Origin: Olsenella massiliensis | Lineage (GTDB): Bacteria; Actinomycetota; Coriobacteriia; Coriobacteriales; Atopobiaceae | Assembly (NCBI RefSeq): GCF_001457795.1 | Contig: NZ_LN898210.1 | Coordinates: forward strand, 310,001-374,000 | Reading direction: 5' to 3' | Length of the DNA: 64,000 nt | Shown: positions 44,745 to 54,366 of the stretch, in pieces | Layout of the letters: each line of letters opens with the position of its first letter | Position numbering within the stretch: position 1 is the stretch's first letter | Position numbers and translations under genes: made by a program | Notes under the pieces: model-generated | Told to the model about the DNA's origin: nothing | The model's database searches: none | What the model saw: only the letters and a program-made list of their open reading frames with translations

Positions 44745-45809
44745 ATGTCAAAAGTCGCTGACGCACGAGCCGAGGCCCTTCTCGACGAGGCGGAGGGCTC
44801 GAGAAGAGCCTGCATGCCTGCAAGCAGGGCGGACAGGGAGAAGATGCGGCGGCTGCGTGCCACGGGAACGGTCATCTCGCCTGCAAGAGGCATGTACGCA
44901 CGGCTCGGCACCTGGCAGGGGCTTGGCTGGCGCGACCAGGCGCTATGGCTGATGCGCGCCCTTTCGCTCAAGCATCCGTCCTGGGTGTTCTGCGAGGCGA
45001 GCGCGGCCATCGTGCACGGGCTCTCCGTGTCAGTCAGGGAGGGACAAAGGCTCCATGTTGCCACGCCTCCCCGGCGTCCCGCGCAGAGCACGAGCCTGGT
45101 CTGCCGCCATCGCATACCGGCACGTCACAACAACCAGCGGATAGATGGGGTCACGGTCACGAGCCTCGAGAGGACCGCATTTGACTGCCTGAGGCGGATG
45201 AGGCTGCCCGAGGGGCTGGCCCTGGCAGACTCCACGCTTCGCGCAATGGGACACGTGAGCCCCGGAAGCCTCATCGACCGCATGTGCGCGCTCCATGCAG
45301 GAGAGCGGGGGCTCAAGGGGGCGCTGGCAACGCTTTAGTTTGCTGACGGAAGAGCAGAGAGCGGTGGCGAATCCATCGCGCGGGCCACCATGCTCGAGCT
45401 GGGCTTTTCTCCTCCCAGGCTGCAAGTTCCCCTATGCGACCCCTTTGTTCCAGGAGTGGTCTACAGGGCGGACTTCCTCTGGGACCTTCCCGACGGGAGT
45501 CGCGTCGTCGGCGAGCTGGACGGGCGCGAGAAGTACGTCAACCCCGCCATGACAGGTGGTCGTAGCAGCATAGACATCCTCGCGAACGAACGGCTGCGCG
45601 AGTCTCGGATCAGCGCCACAGGTGCCCGCGTCATGCGCTTCTCGTTCATGGATGTCCTTGACAGGGACTTCTTCTCTCGTCTTCTTGCCAGCTACGGCAT
45701 CGAGCGCACGAGGGACGTCCGTGGCTATAGGTGCGAAGCTCACCGCATGACGTTGGGGGCGTGGCACCTCGAATGGGGTCGGGTGAGGCCTCCCTATCGC
45801 CTGCGATAA
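44745..45809 (+). pseudogene. AbiEi/DUF559-like antitoxin-regulator family gene with an internal amber stop
   Basis: Resembles the actinobacterial fusion of an AbiEi-type winged-helix regulator with a C-terminal endonuclease-like (DUF559/VSR-fold) domain. The N-terminal ~197 codons end at a TAG (45336-45338). The same frame then continues at once with FADGRAESGGESIARATMLE and a complete C-terminal domain (YRADFLWDLPDGSRVVGELDGREKY, VMRFSFMDV) to 45809. The junction is exactly where homologues run straight through, so one nonsense change (for example TCG to TAG) has split an intact gene. GGAGGAG precedes the ATG at 44745. No toxin gene is adjacent. Confidence 0.75.
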
Positions 45810-45815
45810 CGATGA

Positions 45816-45873
45816 GCGCTTGCCCTCCACGCTCGCGCTCTCGCGCTTGCCCTCGCGCTTGCCCTCCACGCTC
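45816..45873. repeat. Short direct repeats (GCGCTTGCCCTC unit)
   Basis: The 19-mer GCGCTTGCCCTCCACGCTC occurs at 45816-45834 and 45855-45873, with the first 12 bases again at 45843-45854 between them. Confidence 0.85.
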
Positions 45874-45940
45874 ATCTTGCCTTTTTACTCACATTAGGGG
45901 CGATTCGGCACTGATTCTGAGTCAAAAGACAAGATGAGCA
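45871..45940. repeat. 70-bp palindromic repeat, copy 2
   Basis: Same orientation as copy 1, about 1.5 kb away, on the other side of the AbiEi-like pseudogene. Arms TCATCTTGCCTTTTTACTC and GAGTCAAAAGACAAGATGA pair at 17 of 19 positions. Confidence 0.8.
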
Positions 45941-46140
45941 CCTGCGGGCGGGCGCTCGGGCCTGCGATCGGGCCTGCGGTCGTAGGGGCGAACGGGAGGG
46001 CATGCGCCGCCGGGATGGTCGCTGGCGGCCGCTGATGGACACCCACGATCGTGCCATACGCCACCTTGCTACCGCGCACGGAAATTCACAGCTTGCGCAT
46101 TGAGGCGGGAGGCTCACTCTGTCACAAGTGGAAATTAGAT

Positions 46141-46191
46141 AACGTGACGCATAGATAGACGCATAGATAGACTCGTAGGTAACGTGACGCA
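46141..46191. repeat. Nested short repeats upstream of fbp
   Basis: AACGTGACGCA at 46141-46151 and again at 46181-46191, with two GCATAGATAGAC units between (46150-46172). Possibly an operator-like array about 40 bp upstream of the fbp start. Confidence 0.7.
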
Positions 46192-46229
46192 CGGGAATAA
46201 CGCGTCCCGCCCCGCGCAAGGAGGACCAC

Positions 46230-48137
46230 ATGTCGCAGCATCCTCAGCACGACGACCCCGACCAGCTACGGTACCTACGGCTGCTCTCCCAGAGCTTCCC
46301 CACGCGCCAGGCCGCCTTCACCGAGATCATCAACCTCGAGGCCATCCTCAACCTTCCCAAGGGCACCGAGCACTTCCTGAGCGACGTGCACGGCGAGTAC
46401 GAGGCCTTCGAGCACATCCTCAACAACTGCTCGGGCGTCATTCGCGAGCGCGTTGACGCCCTGTTCGCCGGCGAACTCGACGCCGCCGAGCGCGCCGACC
46501 TGTGCACCCTCATCTACTATCCCAGGCAGAAGCTGCGCCAGCTCCACGCACGACAGACGCTTGACGGCAACTGGTACGAGGCCCAGCTGCTGATGCTCGT
46601 GCGCCTGGCGCGCACGCTCTCGGGCCTCTATACCCGCTCCAAGGTGCGCCGCGCCATGCCCGTGGACTATGCCTACATCATCGACGAGCTCCTGCACGCC
46701 TCCGCGGCCGGCGAGACGAGCCGCCATGAGTACCACGTGCAGATCATTCGCTCCATCGTGGGGACGGGCGCCGCAGACCACTTCATTCGCTCGCTCGCCG
46801 CCCTCATCAAGCGCCTGGCCGTTGACCATCTCCACCTGATCGGAGACGTCTTTGACCGCGGGGCGCATGCCGACAAGATCATGGACCGCCTCATGGAGTA
46901 CCACTCCCTTGACATCCAGTGGGGCAACCATGACATCTGCTGGATGGGAGCGGCCGCGGGATCGCAGGCCTGCATCGCGGCGGTGGTCCGGACCAACGTG
47001 CGCTACCGCAGCTTCGACATGCTTGAGAGGGCCTATGGCATCTCCCTGCGCAATCTCGCCCTCTTTGCCGAGCGCACCTATCGGCCGGACGGGGGCATCT
47101 CCCCCATGGAGAAGGCCATCTCGGTCATCCTCTTCAAGGTCGAGGGCCAGCTCATCCTGCGCCATCCCGACTTTGACATGACGTCGCGGCTGCTTTTGGG
47201 ACAGATGGACCTCGCGGGCGGCACGGTGCACGTGGGCGGTCGCGACCTGCCGCTCTCCTCGACCGACTTCCCCACCGTGGACCCCGAGCGTCCCTATGAG
47301 CTCTCGGCCGAGGAGGGCGACGTCCTCGCCGAGCTTGAGCAGGCCTTCTCGCAGAGCGAGCGGCTTCGTCGTCACGTGGGCTTCCTCTACGAGCGAGGCT
47401 CCGTCTATCAGGTGTCCAACGGCAACCTCCTCTTCCACGGCTGCATCCCGCTGGAGGCCGACGGCACCTTCTCCACCGTCATCTGCGAGGGCTACCCCTA
47501 TTCGGGCAGGGGCTTCATGGACTTCTGCGACCGCATCGCGCGGCGCGCGTGGAACGTGGGCGACCAGATGGCGCTCGACTGGATGTGGTACCTCTGGTGC
47601 GGCAAGCACTCCCCGCTCTCGGGACGCGTCGTCAAGACCTTCGAGCGGAGCTTCGTGAAGGACCGCTCGTCCTGGGCCGAGCCGCAAGACCCCTACTTCA
47701 CGGCCACCCGCCTGGGGGCCGTCTGCGAGGAGATCCTGGAGGAGTTCGGGCTGGACGACGAGCACTCCCACATCATCAACGGCCACAAGCCCGTCAAGGC
47801 GATCGACGGTGAGAGCCCCATCAAGGGCGAGGGACGGCTGCTCGTGATCGACGGGGGCTTCTGCGAGGCCTATCACAAGACCACCGGCATCGCGGGCTAC
47901 ACGCTCATCTCCGCCGACGACGGCATGCGCATCAAGGCGCACCTGCCCTTCATGGGGGTCGACGCGGCGCTGGGCGACAACGCCGACATCCTGAGCGAGT
48001 CAACGACCATCGAGAGGGAGGTACCGCACCTGAAGATCAAGGACACCGACACCGGCGACGACATCAGGACCCAGATCGCGGACCTCAGGGCGCTCCTTGA
48101 CGCCTACCGCTGCGGCACGCTCAAGGAGCGCAGCTAG
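46230..48137 (+). CDS. fbp: Class III fructose-1,6-bisphosphatase
   Basis: Gluconeogenic phosphatase of the metallophosphatase fold, common in Firmicutes. 635 residues with metal-binding motifs SDVHGEYEAFEHIL (about residues 51-64), IGDVFDRG (about 204-211), WGNHDICWMG (about 230-239) and INGHKPVK, all in family order. AAGGAGG precedes the ATG. About 60 bp of this gene (47038-47100) reappear at 51420-51482 behind a sequencing adapter; that copy is an artefact. Confidence 0.95.
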   Translation: MSQHPQHDDPDQLRYLRLLSQSFPTRQAAFTEIINLEAILNLPKGTEHFLSDVHGEYEAFEHILNNCSGVIRERVDALFAGELDAAERADLCTLIYYPRQKLRQLHARQTLDGNWYEAQLLMLVRLARTLSGLYTRSKVRRAMPVDYAYIIDELLHASAAGETSRHEYHVQIIRSIVGTGAADHFIRSLAALIKRLAVDHLHLIGDVFDRGAHADKIMDRLMEYHSLDIQWGNHDICWMGAAAGSQACIAAVVRTNVRYRSFDMLERAYGISLRNLALFAERTYRPDGGISPMEKAISVILFKVEGQLILRHPDFDMTSRLLLGQMDLAGGTVHVGGRDLPLSSTDFPTVDPERPYELSAEEGDVLAELEQAFSQSERLRRHVGFLYERGSVYQVSNGNLLFHGCIPLEADGTFSTVICEGYPYSGRGFMDFCDRIARRAWNVGDQMALDWMWYLWCGKHSPLSGRVVKTFERSFVKDRSSWAEPQDPYFTATRLGAVCEEILEEFGLDDEHSHIINGHKPVKAIDGESPIKGEGRLLVIDGGFCEAYHKTTGIAGYTLISADDGMRIKAHLPFMGVDAALGDNADILSESTTIEREVPHLKIKDTDTGDDIRTQIADLRALLDAYRCGTLKERS

Positions 48138-48360
48138 GCGCCGTTGGCCCCGCAGGCTGCGACCGGGCACCGTTTGTCCCGCAGGCTGCCGCAGGTCTCG
48201 GCCGGACGGCGCCGACGACGGGCGGCCGGCGCGGGTTGTCCCCAATCTGCGCAGTTTGAGGACGCCGGCGTGCGGGTCCGGCCCAATGGGTATGAGTGAC
48301 CCACGCGCCATCGCCACGCGACGGGCGCAGGGAGCAGACGACAAAGGAGCCAACACCGCA

Positions 48361-50250
48361 ATGGAGATGGACGACAACAAGAAGCGCAAGTCAATGGCGC
48401 TCTATATCGTGATTGCCCTCATCGTGATGCTGACCGTGAGAACCTACCTCTATCCCAGCATCATGGCAACGCAGATCAAGGATGTCAGCTACAGCGAGTT
48501 CCTCGCCAAGGTCGACGCCCGGGAGGTGAAGAAGGTCACCTACGACACGAGCGCCAACCAGATCCGCTTCACCACCGGCGCCGGCGCCGACTCCCAGGAG
48601 TTTCGCACCACCGCCTGGCCCAACGACGACAGCCTCGCCCAGAAGGTGGAGGCGTCCGGTGCCGAGATGGTCGCCGAGATACCTGACGCAAGCGCGGGCC
48701 TGTGGCTCTACCTCCTCATCAACCTGCTGCCCTTCGCCCTCATCCTCGGCGGCGGGTGGCTCCTCAACCGCCGTCTGCGCAAGTCCATGGGCGACGCCCC
48801 CTCCATGAACTTCGGCGGAGGGCTGGGCTTCGGCGGCGGGCTGGGACGCTCCGGCGCCAAGGAGGTCAAGGGAGAGGAGACGGGCATAACCTTCAGGGAC
48901 GTCGCCGGGCAGGACGAGGCGAAGGAGTCCCTCGAGGAGATCGTCTCCTTTCTGGAGCATCCCGAGAAGTACAACGCCATCGGCGCGCGCTGCCCGCGCG
49001 GCGCCCTGCTCGTCGGCCCTCCCGGCACGGGAAAGACGCTGCTGGCCAAGGCGGTCGCCGGCGAGGCGAAGGTCCCCTTCTTCTCCATCTCGGGCTCCGA
49101 GTTCGTCGAAATGTTCGTGGGACGCGGCGCCGCCAAGGTGCGCGACCTCTTCAAGCAGGCCAAGGAGAAGGCGCCCTGCATCATCTTCATCGACGAGATC
49201 GACACGGTGGGCAAGCGCCGTGACACGGGCCTCAACACCAACGATGAGCGAGAGCAGACGCTCAACCAGCTCCTGGCCGAGATGGACGGCTTTGACAACC
49301 ACAAGGGCATCGTCGTGCTGGCCGCCACGAACCGTCCCGACTCGCTTGACGCGGCGCTCCTGCGCGCCGGGCGCTTTGACCGTCGCATCCCCGTGGAGCT
49401 GCCGGACCTCGCCGGGCGCGAGGCCATCCTCAAGCTGCACGCCAACGACGTGAAGATGGAGGGCGGCGTGGACTTTGGCGCCGTCGCCCGCCAGACCCCC
49501 GGCGCCTCCGGCGCCGACCTTGCAAACATGATCAACGAGGCGGCGCTCAGGGCCGTGCGCCTGGGCCGCACCCGCGTCACCCAGCGTGACATAGAGGAGT
49601 CCGTTGACGTCGTCATAGCCGGCGAGAAGAAGAAGTCCACGGTGCTCTCGGAGCACGAGAAGGAGATCGTCGCCTACCACGAGACGGGCCACGCCATCGT
49701 CGCCGCCGTCCAGGACGGCAGACAGCCCGTGTCCAAGATCACCATCGTGCCGCGCACCTCGGGCGCCCTCGGCTTCACGATGCAGACCGAGGAGAGCGAG
49801 CGCTACCTCACGACGCGCGAGGAGTACAAGCAGCAGATCGCCGTGCTCTGCGGCGGTCGTGCCGCCGAGGAGCTCATCTTTGGCCAGGTCACCTCCGGGG
49901 CGGCCAATGACATAGAGAAGGCGACCAAGATCGCGCGGGCCATGGTCACGCAGCTGGGCATGTCGGACACCTACGGCATGATGGCCCTCGGCGAGAGCCG
50001 CAACCGCTACCTGGGCGGCGGCATGGAGCTCACCTGCTCGGAGGGCACGGCGCGCGACGTCGACGAGGAGGTCAGGGCGCTCGTCGAGGAGGGGCGTCAG
50101 ACGGCGCTCAAGACCCTTCGGGACAATCGCTTCAAGCTGCACGAGATCGCTCACTACCTCCAGAAGAAGGAGACGATCACGGGCGAGGAGTTCATGCGCA
50201 TCCTCAGACGTGACGACGGGTTCGCACCCACCCTGCCCACCCGATCCTAG
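48361..50250 (+). CDS. ftsH: Membrane AAA protease FtsH
   Basis: ATP-dependent zinc protease that degrades membrane and regulatory proteins. About 629 residues: a membrane segment (about residues 13-32), an extracytoplasmic domain, a second membrane segment (about 116-135), a Gly-rich linker, the AAA domain with GPPGTGKT (about 219-226), IIFIDEID and the second region of homology [18 protein letters not shown], and the peptidase motif HETGH near residue 440. AAAGGAG lies upstream of the ATG at 48361. Confidence 0.96.
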   Translation: MEMDDNKKRKSMALYIVIALIVMLTVRTYLYPSIMATQIKDVSYSEFLAKVDAREVKKVTYDTSANQIRFTTGAGADSQEFRTTAWPNDDSLAQKVEASGAEMVAEIPDASAGLWLYLLINLLPFALILGGGWLLNRRLRKSMGDAPSMNFGGGLGFGGGLGRSGAKEVKGEETGITFRDVAGQDEAKESLEEIVSFLEHPEKYNAIGARCPRGALLVGPPGTGKTLLAKAVAGEAKVPFFSISGSEFVEMFVGRGAAKVRDLFKQAKEKAPCIIFIDEIDTVGKRRDTGLNTNDEREQTLNQLLAEMDGFDNHKGIVVLAATNRPDSLDAALLRAGRFDRRIPVELPDLAGREAILKLHANDVKMEGGVDFGAVARQTPGASGADLANMINEAALRAVRLGRTRVTQRDIEESVDVVIAGEKKKSTVLSEHEKEIVAYHETGHAIVAAVQDGRQPVSKITIVPRTSGALGFTMQTEESERYLTTREEYKQQIAVLCGGRAAEELIFGQVTSGAANDIEKATKIARAMVTQLGMSDTYGMMALGESRNRYLGGGMELTCSEGTARDVDEEVRALVEEGRQTALKTLRDNRFKLHEIAHYLQKKETITGEEFMRILRRDDGFAPTLPTRS

Positions 50251-50275
50251 CGTCAGGACCCATGTCCCACCGCGT

Positions 50276-50318
50276 GCCGTGTCGGCCGGGGACCCCCACG
50301 GACCTCGGCCGACACGGC
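50276..50318. terminator. Bidirectional hairpin between ftsH and the SpoU methyltransferase
   Basis: Perfect 13-bp inverted repeat GCCGTGTCGGCCG / CGGCCGACACGGC with a 17-base loop, placed between two converging genes. No strong U-tract on either side. Confidence 0.65.
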
Positions 50319-50327
50319 GCTGAGGCC

Positions 50328-51176
50328 CTAGGGACGCGACGCCGGGGCGTGAGGGCGCCCGAAGAGCTCCCAGCAGGCGACGGCGACTGAGGCGGCCACG
50401 TTGAGCGAGTCCACGCCGACGGCCATGGGGATGACGGCGTGGACGTCGCACGCCGAGAGGGTGCGCGACGACAGTCCCGCCCCCTCGCTCCCGAAGACGA
50501 GGGCCATCGGTCCGCGTGCCTGGGGCAGCCTTGACAGCTCGCCGAGCGGGTGCGCCTCGGGCGTGAGCGCCAGGGCGACGCGCCAGACGCCGAGCCCGGC
50601 CATCTGCGCGAACGCGCCCTGCGGCCAGGGCCCCTCCGCCCTCGCCCACGGCAGCTGGAAGACCGTGCCCATGGACACCCGCACCGCGCGGCGGTTGAGG
50701 GGGTCGGCGCAGCCAGGGGCGAGCAGGACCCCGTCGGCCCCGAGCGCCGCCGCCGACCTGAAGGCGGCCCCGACGTTGCTGACGTCCGTCAGCCCCTCAA
50801 GCACGACGAGGCGAGACGCCGCGCGCAGCAGCCGCTCCTGGGGAAGGGGGCGGGGGCGTCGAGCTTCGGCGAGATAGCCGCGCGTGACGGAGAACCCGCA
50901 TATGCCGCTCAGGACCGCACGGCTCGCGCAGAAGACCTCCACGTCGGAACCGTCGAGCTCGGGGATGTCCGCGAGCAGCTTTTCCACGTGACGCTCGTCC
51001 ACCAGCACCGAGCGGACCTGCACGCCCTCCCTGAGGGCCGTCCTGATGACGAGCAGGCTCTCGAGGATGACGACACCCTCGTCGGGCTCGAGGCGACGTT
51101 GCAGCTGGCGGGAGGTAAGCCGGGCGTACGAGCGCACGCGGGGGTCCGAGATGTTCTCGATGCGTGATGTTGTCAT
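50328..51176 (-). CDS. SpoU/TrmH-family RNA 2'-O-methyltransferase
   Basis: Methylates ribose 2'-OH in tRNA or rRNA; substrate not assignable. 282 residues: an N-terminal RNA-binding domain and a C-terminal SPOUT knot with motif 1 NVGAAFRSAAALGADG (about residues 134-149), motif 2 LVFGSEGAGLS and motif 3 IPMAVGVDSLNVAASVAVA. Divergent from the L,D-transpeptidase gene, sharing a short promoter region. Confidence 0.9.
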   Translation of the reverse strand: MTTSRIENISDPRVRSYARLTSRQLQRRLEPDEGVVILESLLVIRTALREGVQVRSVLVDERHVEKLLADIPELDGSDVEVFCASRAVLSGICGFSVTRGYLAEARRPRPLPQERLLRAASRLVVLEGLTDVSNVGAAFRSAAALGADGVLLAPGCADPLNRRAVRVSMGTVFQLPWARAEGPWPQGAFAQMAGLGVWRVALALTPEAHPLGELSRLPQARGPMALVFGSEGAGLSSRTLSACDVHAVIPMAVGVDSLNVAASVAVACWELFGRPHAPASRP

Positions 51177-51285
51177 CAGATGACACCCATTCCTTACGCC
51201 GACGGGGCATGGGTACTATAGTAACCACCTACGTACGCTGGATGGACGATGCGCCCTCGGGGCGCGACGGATAAGGAAGTGTCGA

Positions 51286-52917
51286 GTGAGCGACAGCACG
51301 AGCGACGAGGGCGGCAGGGACGTGCGCGACGAGGCGAATGACACGCCCCGGGGCAAGCACGCGGCGCCGCGGGGCGAAGGGCCGTCTCTTTTACACATCT
51401 AGATGTGTATAAGAGACAGGCATCCCCCTGCGCCATCTCGCCCTCTTTGCCGAGCCCACCTATCGGCCGGACGGGGGCCTCTGGACGGCTCCGGCACGTC
51501 CGGCCGCGTCAGGCTCGCGCTCAGGGCCGCGGCGGCCCTGCTCGGCGTCGTCGCCGTCATCTACCTCGTCGGCGTCGCAGTCTTCTCGCGGCGCTACGTC
51601 CCAGGCACCACCGTCAACGGCGACGACGTCTCGCTCAAGACCCCCGCGGAAGTGGCCGAGGACTACGAGAGGGCGGCGGGCGGCTATGAGCTGTCCGTCT
51701 CGGGCCAGGGCGTCTCCTGCTCGATCTCGGCGGAGGACGTCGGTCTGAGCTACCGGTACGCCGACACCCTGGCCGAGTCGTCCCTTAGCTCCACGGCCTG
51801 GAGCTGGCCGGTGCTTGTGACAACGGGCAACGCCCTTAGCGTTGACTTCTCGCCCGGCTACGACGAGGGCAGGCTCGCCTCGGTCGTCCAGGGCGTCGTC
51901 GATGACGCCAACCGGGACGCCACCCAGCCCACGAACGCCACCGTCAGCTATGACGAGGACGGCTCCTCCTTTGAGATCGTGCCCGAGAGGACGGGCACCG
52001 CGCTTGACGGCGCCATCGTCCTCGACAAGGTGAAAGAGGCGCTCTCGACATCGGCACGCACGCTCGAGCTGGGTCCCGACAGCCTCATGGCGCCCTCGGT
52101 CCTCTCCACGGACCCAGCGCTGGCCGGCGCCCGCGACCGGGCCAACGCGATGCTCGCCGCCACGCAGACCCTCACCGTCAACGGCACGACCGTCGCCACG
52201 GTCTCGGCCGCCCAGATCGCCGACTGGGTGCGGCTCGACGACGACCTGACCCCCGTCGTCGATGAGGGGGCCGTCACGGACTGGGCCCGGGGCGACTTCT
52301 CCGCCGCGACGGACACCGTCGGCGCGACGCGCCGCTACACCACGCCCTATGGAAAGTCCGTGACCGTCGCGGGCGGCACCTATGGCTGGGTCGTCAACGG
52401 CGCTGCACTGGCCCAGGCCATCGCGGCCAACATCACGGCCGGCAGCGCCGCCACCGTGGAGATTCCCTTCTCGTCCTCGGCGGGCAGGTACAACCCCGGG
52501 GGCGCCGACTGGCCCAGGCGCTACGTCGACGTGGACCTGTCCGAGCAGCACGCGCGCATGTATGACGACGACGGCAACCTTGCCTGGGAGTCAGACATCG
52601 TCACCGGCGACTCGACCAAGGGCTTCAACACCGCGACCGGCGTCTACGCCATGAACTCGTACCGCGGGACCAACCAGACCCTGCGCGGCCTCGACCTCGA
52701 CGGGGACAACAAGCCTGACTACATCAGTCATGTGACCTACTGGATGCCCTTCGTCGGCAACCTGGTCGCCTTTCATGACGCGGGATGGCGCGGCTCGTTT
52801 GGGGGGACCATCTACCGGTCACGGGGCAGCCATGGCTGCATCAACCTGCCTTTTGCGGCCGCCCAGCGGCTCTATGAGCTCACGCGCGTCGGTGACGTCG
52901 TGGTCGTCCACGACTGA
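51286..52917 (+). CDS. L,D-transpeptidase (YkuD) with PG-binding region, interrupted by an adapter artefact
   Basis: Cross-links peptidoglycan stem peptides outside the membrane. The true start is the GTG at 51286 behind AAGGAAG; its first 32 codons give an acidic/polar cytoplasmic tail. After the artefact the frame continues with a membrane helix (LALRAAAALLGVVAVIYLVG), a putative peptidoglycan-binding region (TVSYDEDGSSFEIVPERTGT) and a C-terminal YkuD domain with HDAGWR and the catalytic SHGCINL. An in-frame TAG at 51400-51402 lies inside inserted adapter sequence. The frames on both sides agree, so the real gene is almost certainly intact; the bases between 51381 and about 51480 are wrong. 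Confidence 0.88.
51382..51419. other. Nextera mate-pair junction adapter (sequencing artefact)
   Basis: 38 bases made of two back-to-back Tn5 mosaic ends. 51401-51419 matches AGATGTGTATAAGAGACAG exactly; 51382-51400 matches its reverse complement with two mismatches. Not genomic DNA. Confidence 0.97.
51420..51482 (+). other. Misplaced copy of an fbp fragment
   Basis: Aligns without gaps to 47038-47100 in fbp with 59 of 63 bases identical. It directly follows the adapter, as expected if both ends of one circularised library fragment were read through. Confidence 0.93.
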
Positions 52918-52965
52918 GGGCGGCACACGCCCATGACCGCAGGCCAGGCCCGCAAGGCTAGGCTC

Positions 52966-54363
52966 CTAGAAGGGCAGTCGGCCGCCGGGCGCACCGAGGT
53001 CGCCCATGCCCATGTTGCGCATCATGCCGCGCATCTGGCGCAGGGACTTCCTCGACCCGCCGCCCATCATCTGGCGCATCTTGCCCATCATCTTGTTCAT
53101 CTCGCCCCACTGCCGCAGGACCTGGTTGACCTCCTGGACGCTGTGGCCGGAGCCCGCGGCTATGCGTCTGCGCCGCTGGCCGTTGATGGTCTTGGGCTTG
53201 AGGCGCTCCTCTCGTGACATGGAGCGGATGATGGCCTCGACGTCGGTGAGCTGCCGATCGTCGAGCCCCGCGGCGCCACCTGCCTGTCGCATCATGCGCT
53301 CGCCGCCCGGCAGCATGCCGATCATCTTCTTGAGGCCGCCCATCTTGCGGATCTGTTGGAGCTGCGCGAGATAGTCGTTCATCGTGAAGCCCTGCGCGAG
53401 CATGCGCTCGGCGTCGGCGGCCTCCTGCTCGCCCGCCACCTTCTGGGCCTGCTCGATGATGCCGTAGACGTCACCCATCCCCAGGATGCGCTTGGCCATG
53501 CGGTCGGGATGAAACACCTCGAGCGAGCTGGGCTTCTCCCCCATGGACACGAACTTGATGGGCTTGCCCGTGACCTCGCGCACACTGAGCGCGCCGCCGC
53601 CGCGGGCGTCGCCGTCGAGCTTTGACATGATGACGCCGTCAAAGTCGACGCGGCGGGCGAACTCCGAGACGACGTTGACGATGTCCTGGCCGGTCATGGC
53701 GTCGACGACCATGAGGATCTGGTCGGGCCTCACCGCGCCCTTGATGTCCACCGCCTCGGCCATCATCTCCTCGTCGATCTGGAGGCGGCCGGCGGTGTCC
53801 ACGATGACGACGTCGTTGAGGCGTGCGACGGCCTCCTTGACGGCGCCCTTGGCCACCTGCACGGCATCCTTGCCGTCGCCGCGAAACACGCGCACGCCGA
53901 TCTCGCCGCCCAGGGTCTCGAGCTGGTCCGCCGCCGCGGGCCGATGCGTGTCGCAGGCGGCGAGCAGGGGGTTCTTGCCCTGGGACTTGAGGAGGAAGGC
54001 GAGCTTGGCCGCCGCCGTCGTCTTGCCCGAGCCCTGCAGGCCCACGAGCATGATGACGTTGGGCGTGCGGTTCTGGGCGAGGACCAGGCGCGACTCGGTC
54101 GAGCCGAGCAGCTCCGTCAGCTGGTCGAGAACGACCATGACCACGTTCTGCGCCGGCGTGAGGGACCCAAGCACGTCCGCCTCGAGGCAGCGCTCCTTGC
54201 AGCTGGCGACGAACTCCTTGACGACGCGGTAGTTGACGTCCGCCTCGAGCAGCGCCATGCGAATCTCGCGCATGGCCTTGCTGATGTCGTCCTCGGTGAG
54301 ACGCCCCTTGCCCCTGAGACCGTCAAAGGTTTCCTGGAGTCGGTCGGAAAGGCTGTCAAACAT
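52966..54363 (-). CDS. ffh: Signal recognition particle protein Ffh
   Basis: SRP GTPase that binds signal peptides of nascent membrane proteins. 465 residues: N domain, G domain with GLQGSGKTTAAAKLA (about residues 107-121), DTAGRLQ and SKLDGDARGGGAL, then a methionine-rich M domain (about 300-465, for example MGEMNKMMGKMRQMMGG-like stretches). Adjacent to ftsY, its receptor. Confidence 0.96.
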   Translation of the reverse strand: MFDSLSDRLQETFDGLRGKGRLTEDDISKAMREIRMALLEADVNYRVVKEFVASCKERCLEADVLGSLTPAQNVVMVVLDQLTELLGSTESRLVLAQNRTPNVIMLVGLQGSGKTTAAAKLAFLLKSQGKNPLLAACDTHRPAAADQLETLGGEIGVRVFRGDGKDAVQVAKGAVKEAVARLNDVVIVDTAGRLQIDEEMMAEAVDIKGAVRPDQILMVVDAMTGQDIVNVVSEFARRVDFDGVIMSKLDGDARGGGALSVREVTGKPIKFVSMGEKPSSLEVFHPDRMAKRILGMGDVYGIIEQAQKVAGEQEAADAERMLAQGFTMNDYLAQLQQIRKMGGLKKMIGMLPGGERMMRQAGGAAGLDDRQLTDVEAIIRSMSREERLKPKTINGQRRRRIAAGSGHSVQEVNQVLRQWGEMNKMMGKMRQMMGGGSRKSLRQMRGMMRNMGMGDLGAPGGRLPF

Positions 54364-54366
54364 GCG

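Larger units (their letters stand above)
45810..46229. other. Repeat-rich intergenic region before fbp
   Basis: About 420 bp without a gene. It holds three near copies of GCGCTTGCCCTC(CACGCTC) at 45816-45873, palindromic repeat copy 2, and a 46141-46191 segment with two AACGTGACGCA copies around two CGCATAGATAGAC-like units just upstream of fbp. Confidence 0.6.

Noticed and set aside
45336-45338. Pyrrolysine or programmed read-through at the TAG
   Set aside because: Nothing in the window supports UAG recoding, and a single nonsense change explains the data.
45816-46191. CRISPR array
   Set aside because: Repeats are irregular, few and without uniform spacers; no cas genes are in view.
51403-51480. 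Short reading frames starting MCIRDR/MYKRQ at the adapter
   Set aside because: They are translations of the Nextera mosaic end, not protein starts.
51420-51482. Biological duplication of part of fbp
   Set aside because: It directly follows an exact sequencing-adapter mosaic end and fits the far end of a 4.3-kb circularised library fragment.
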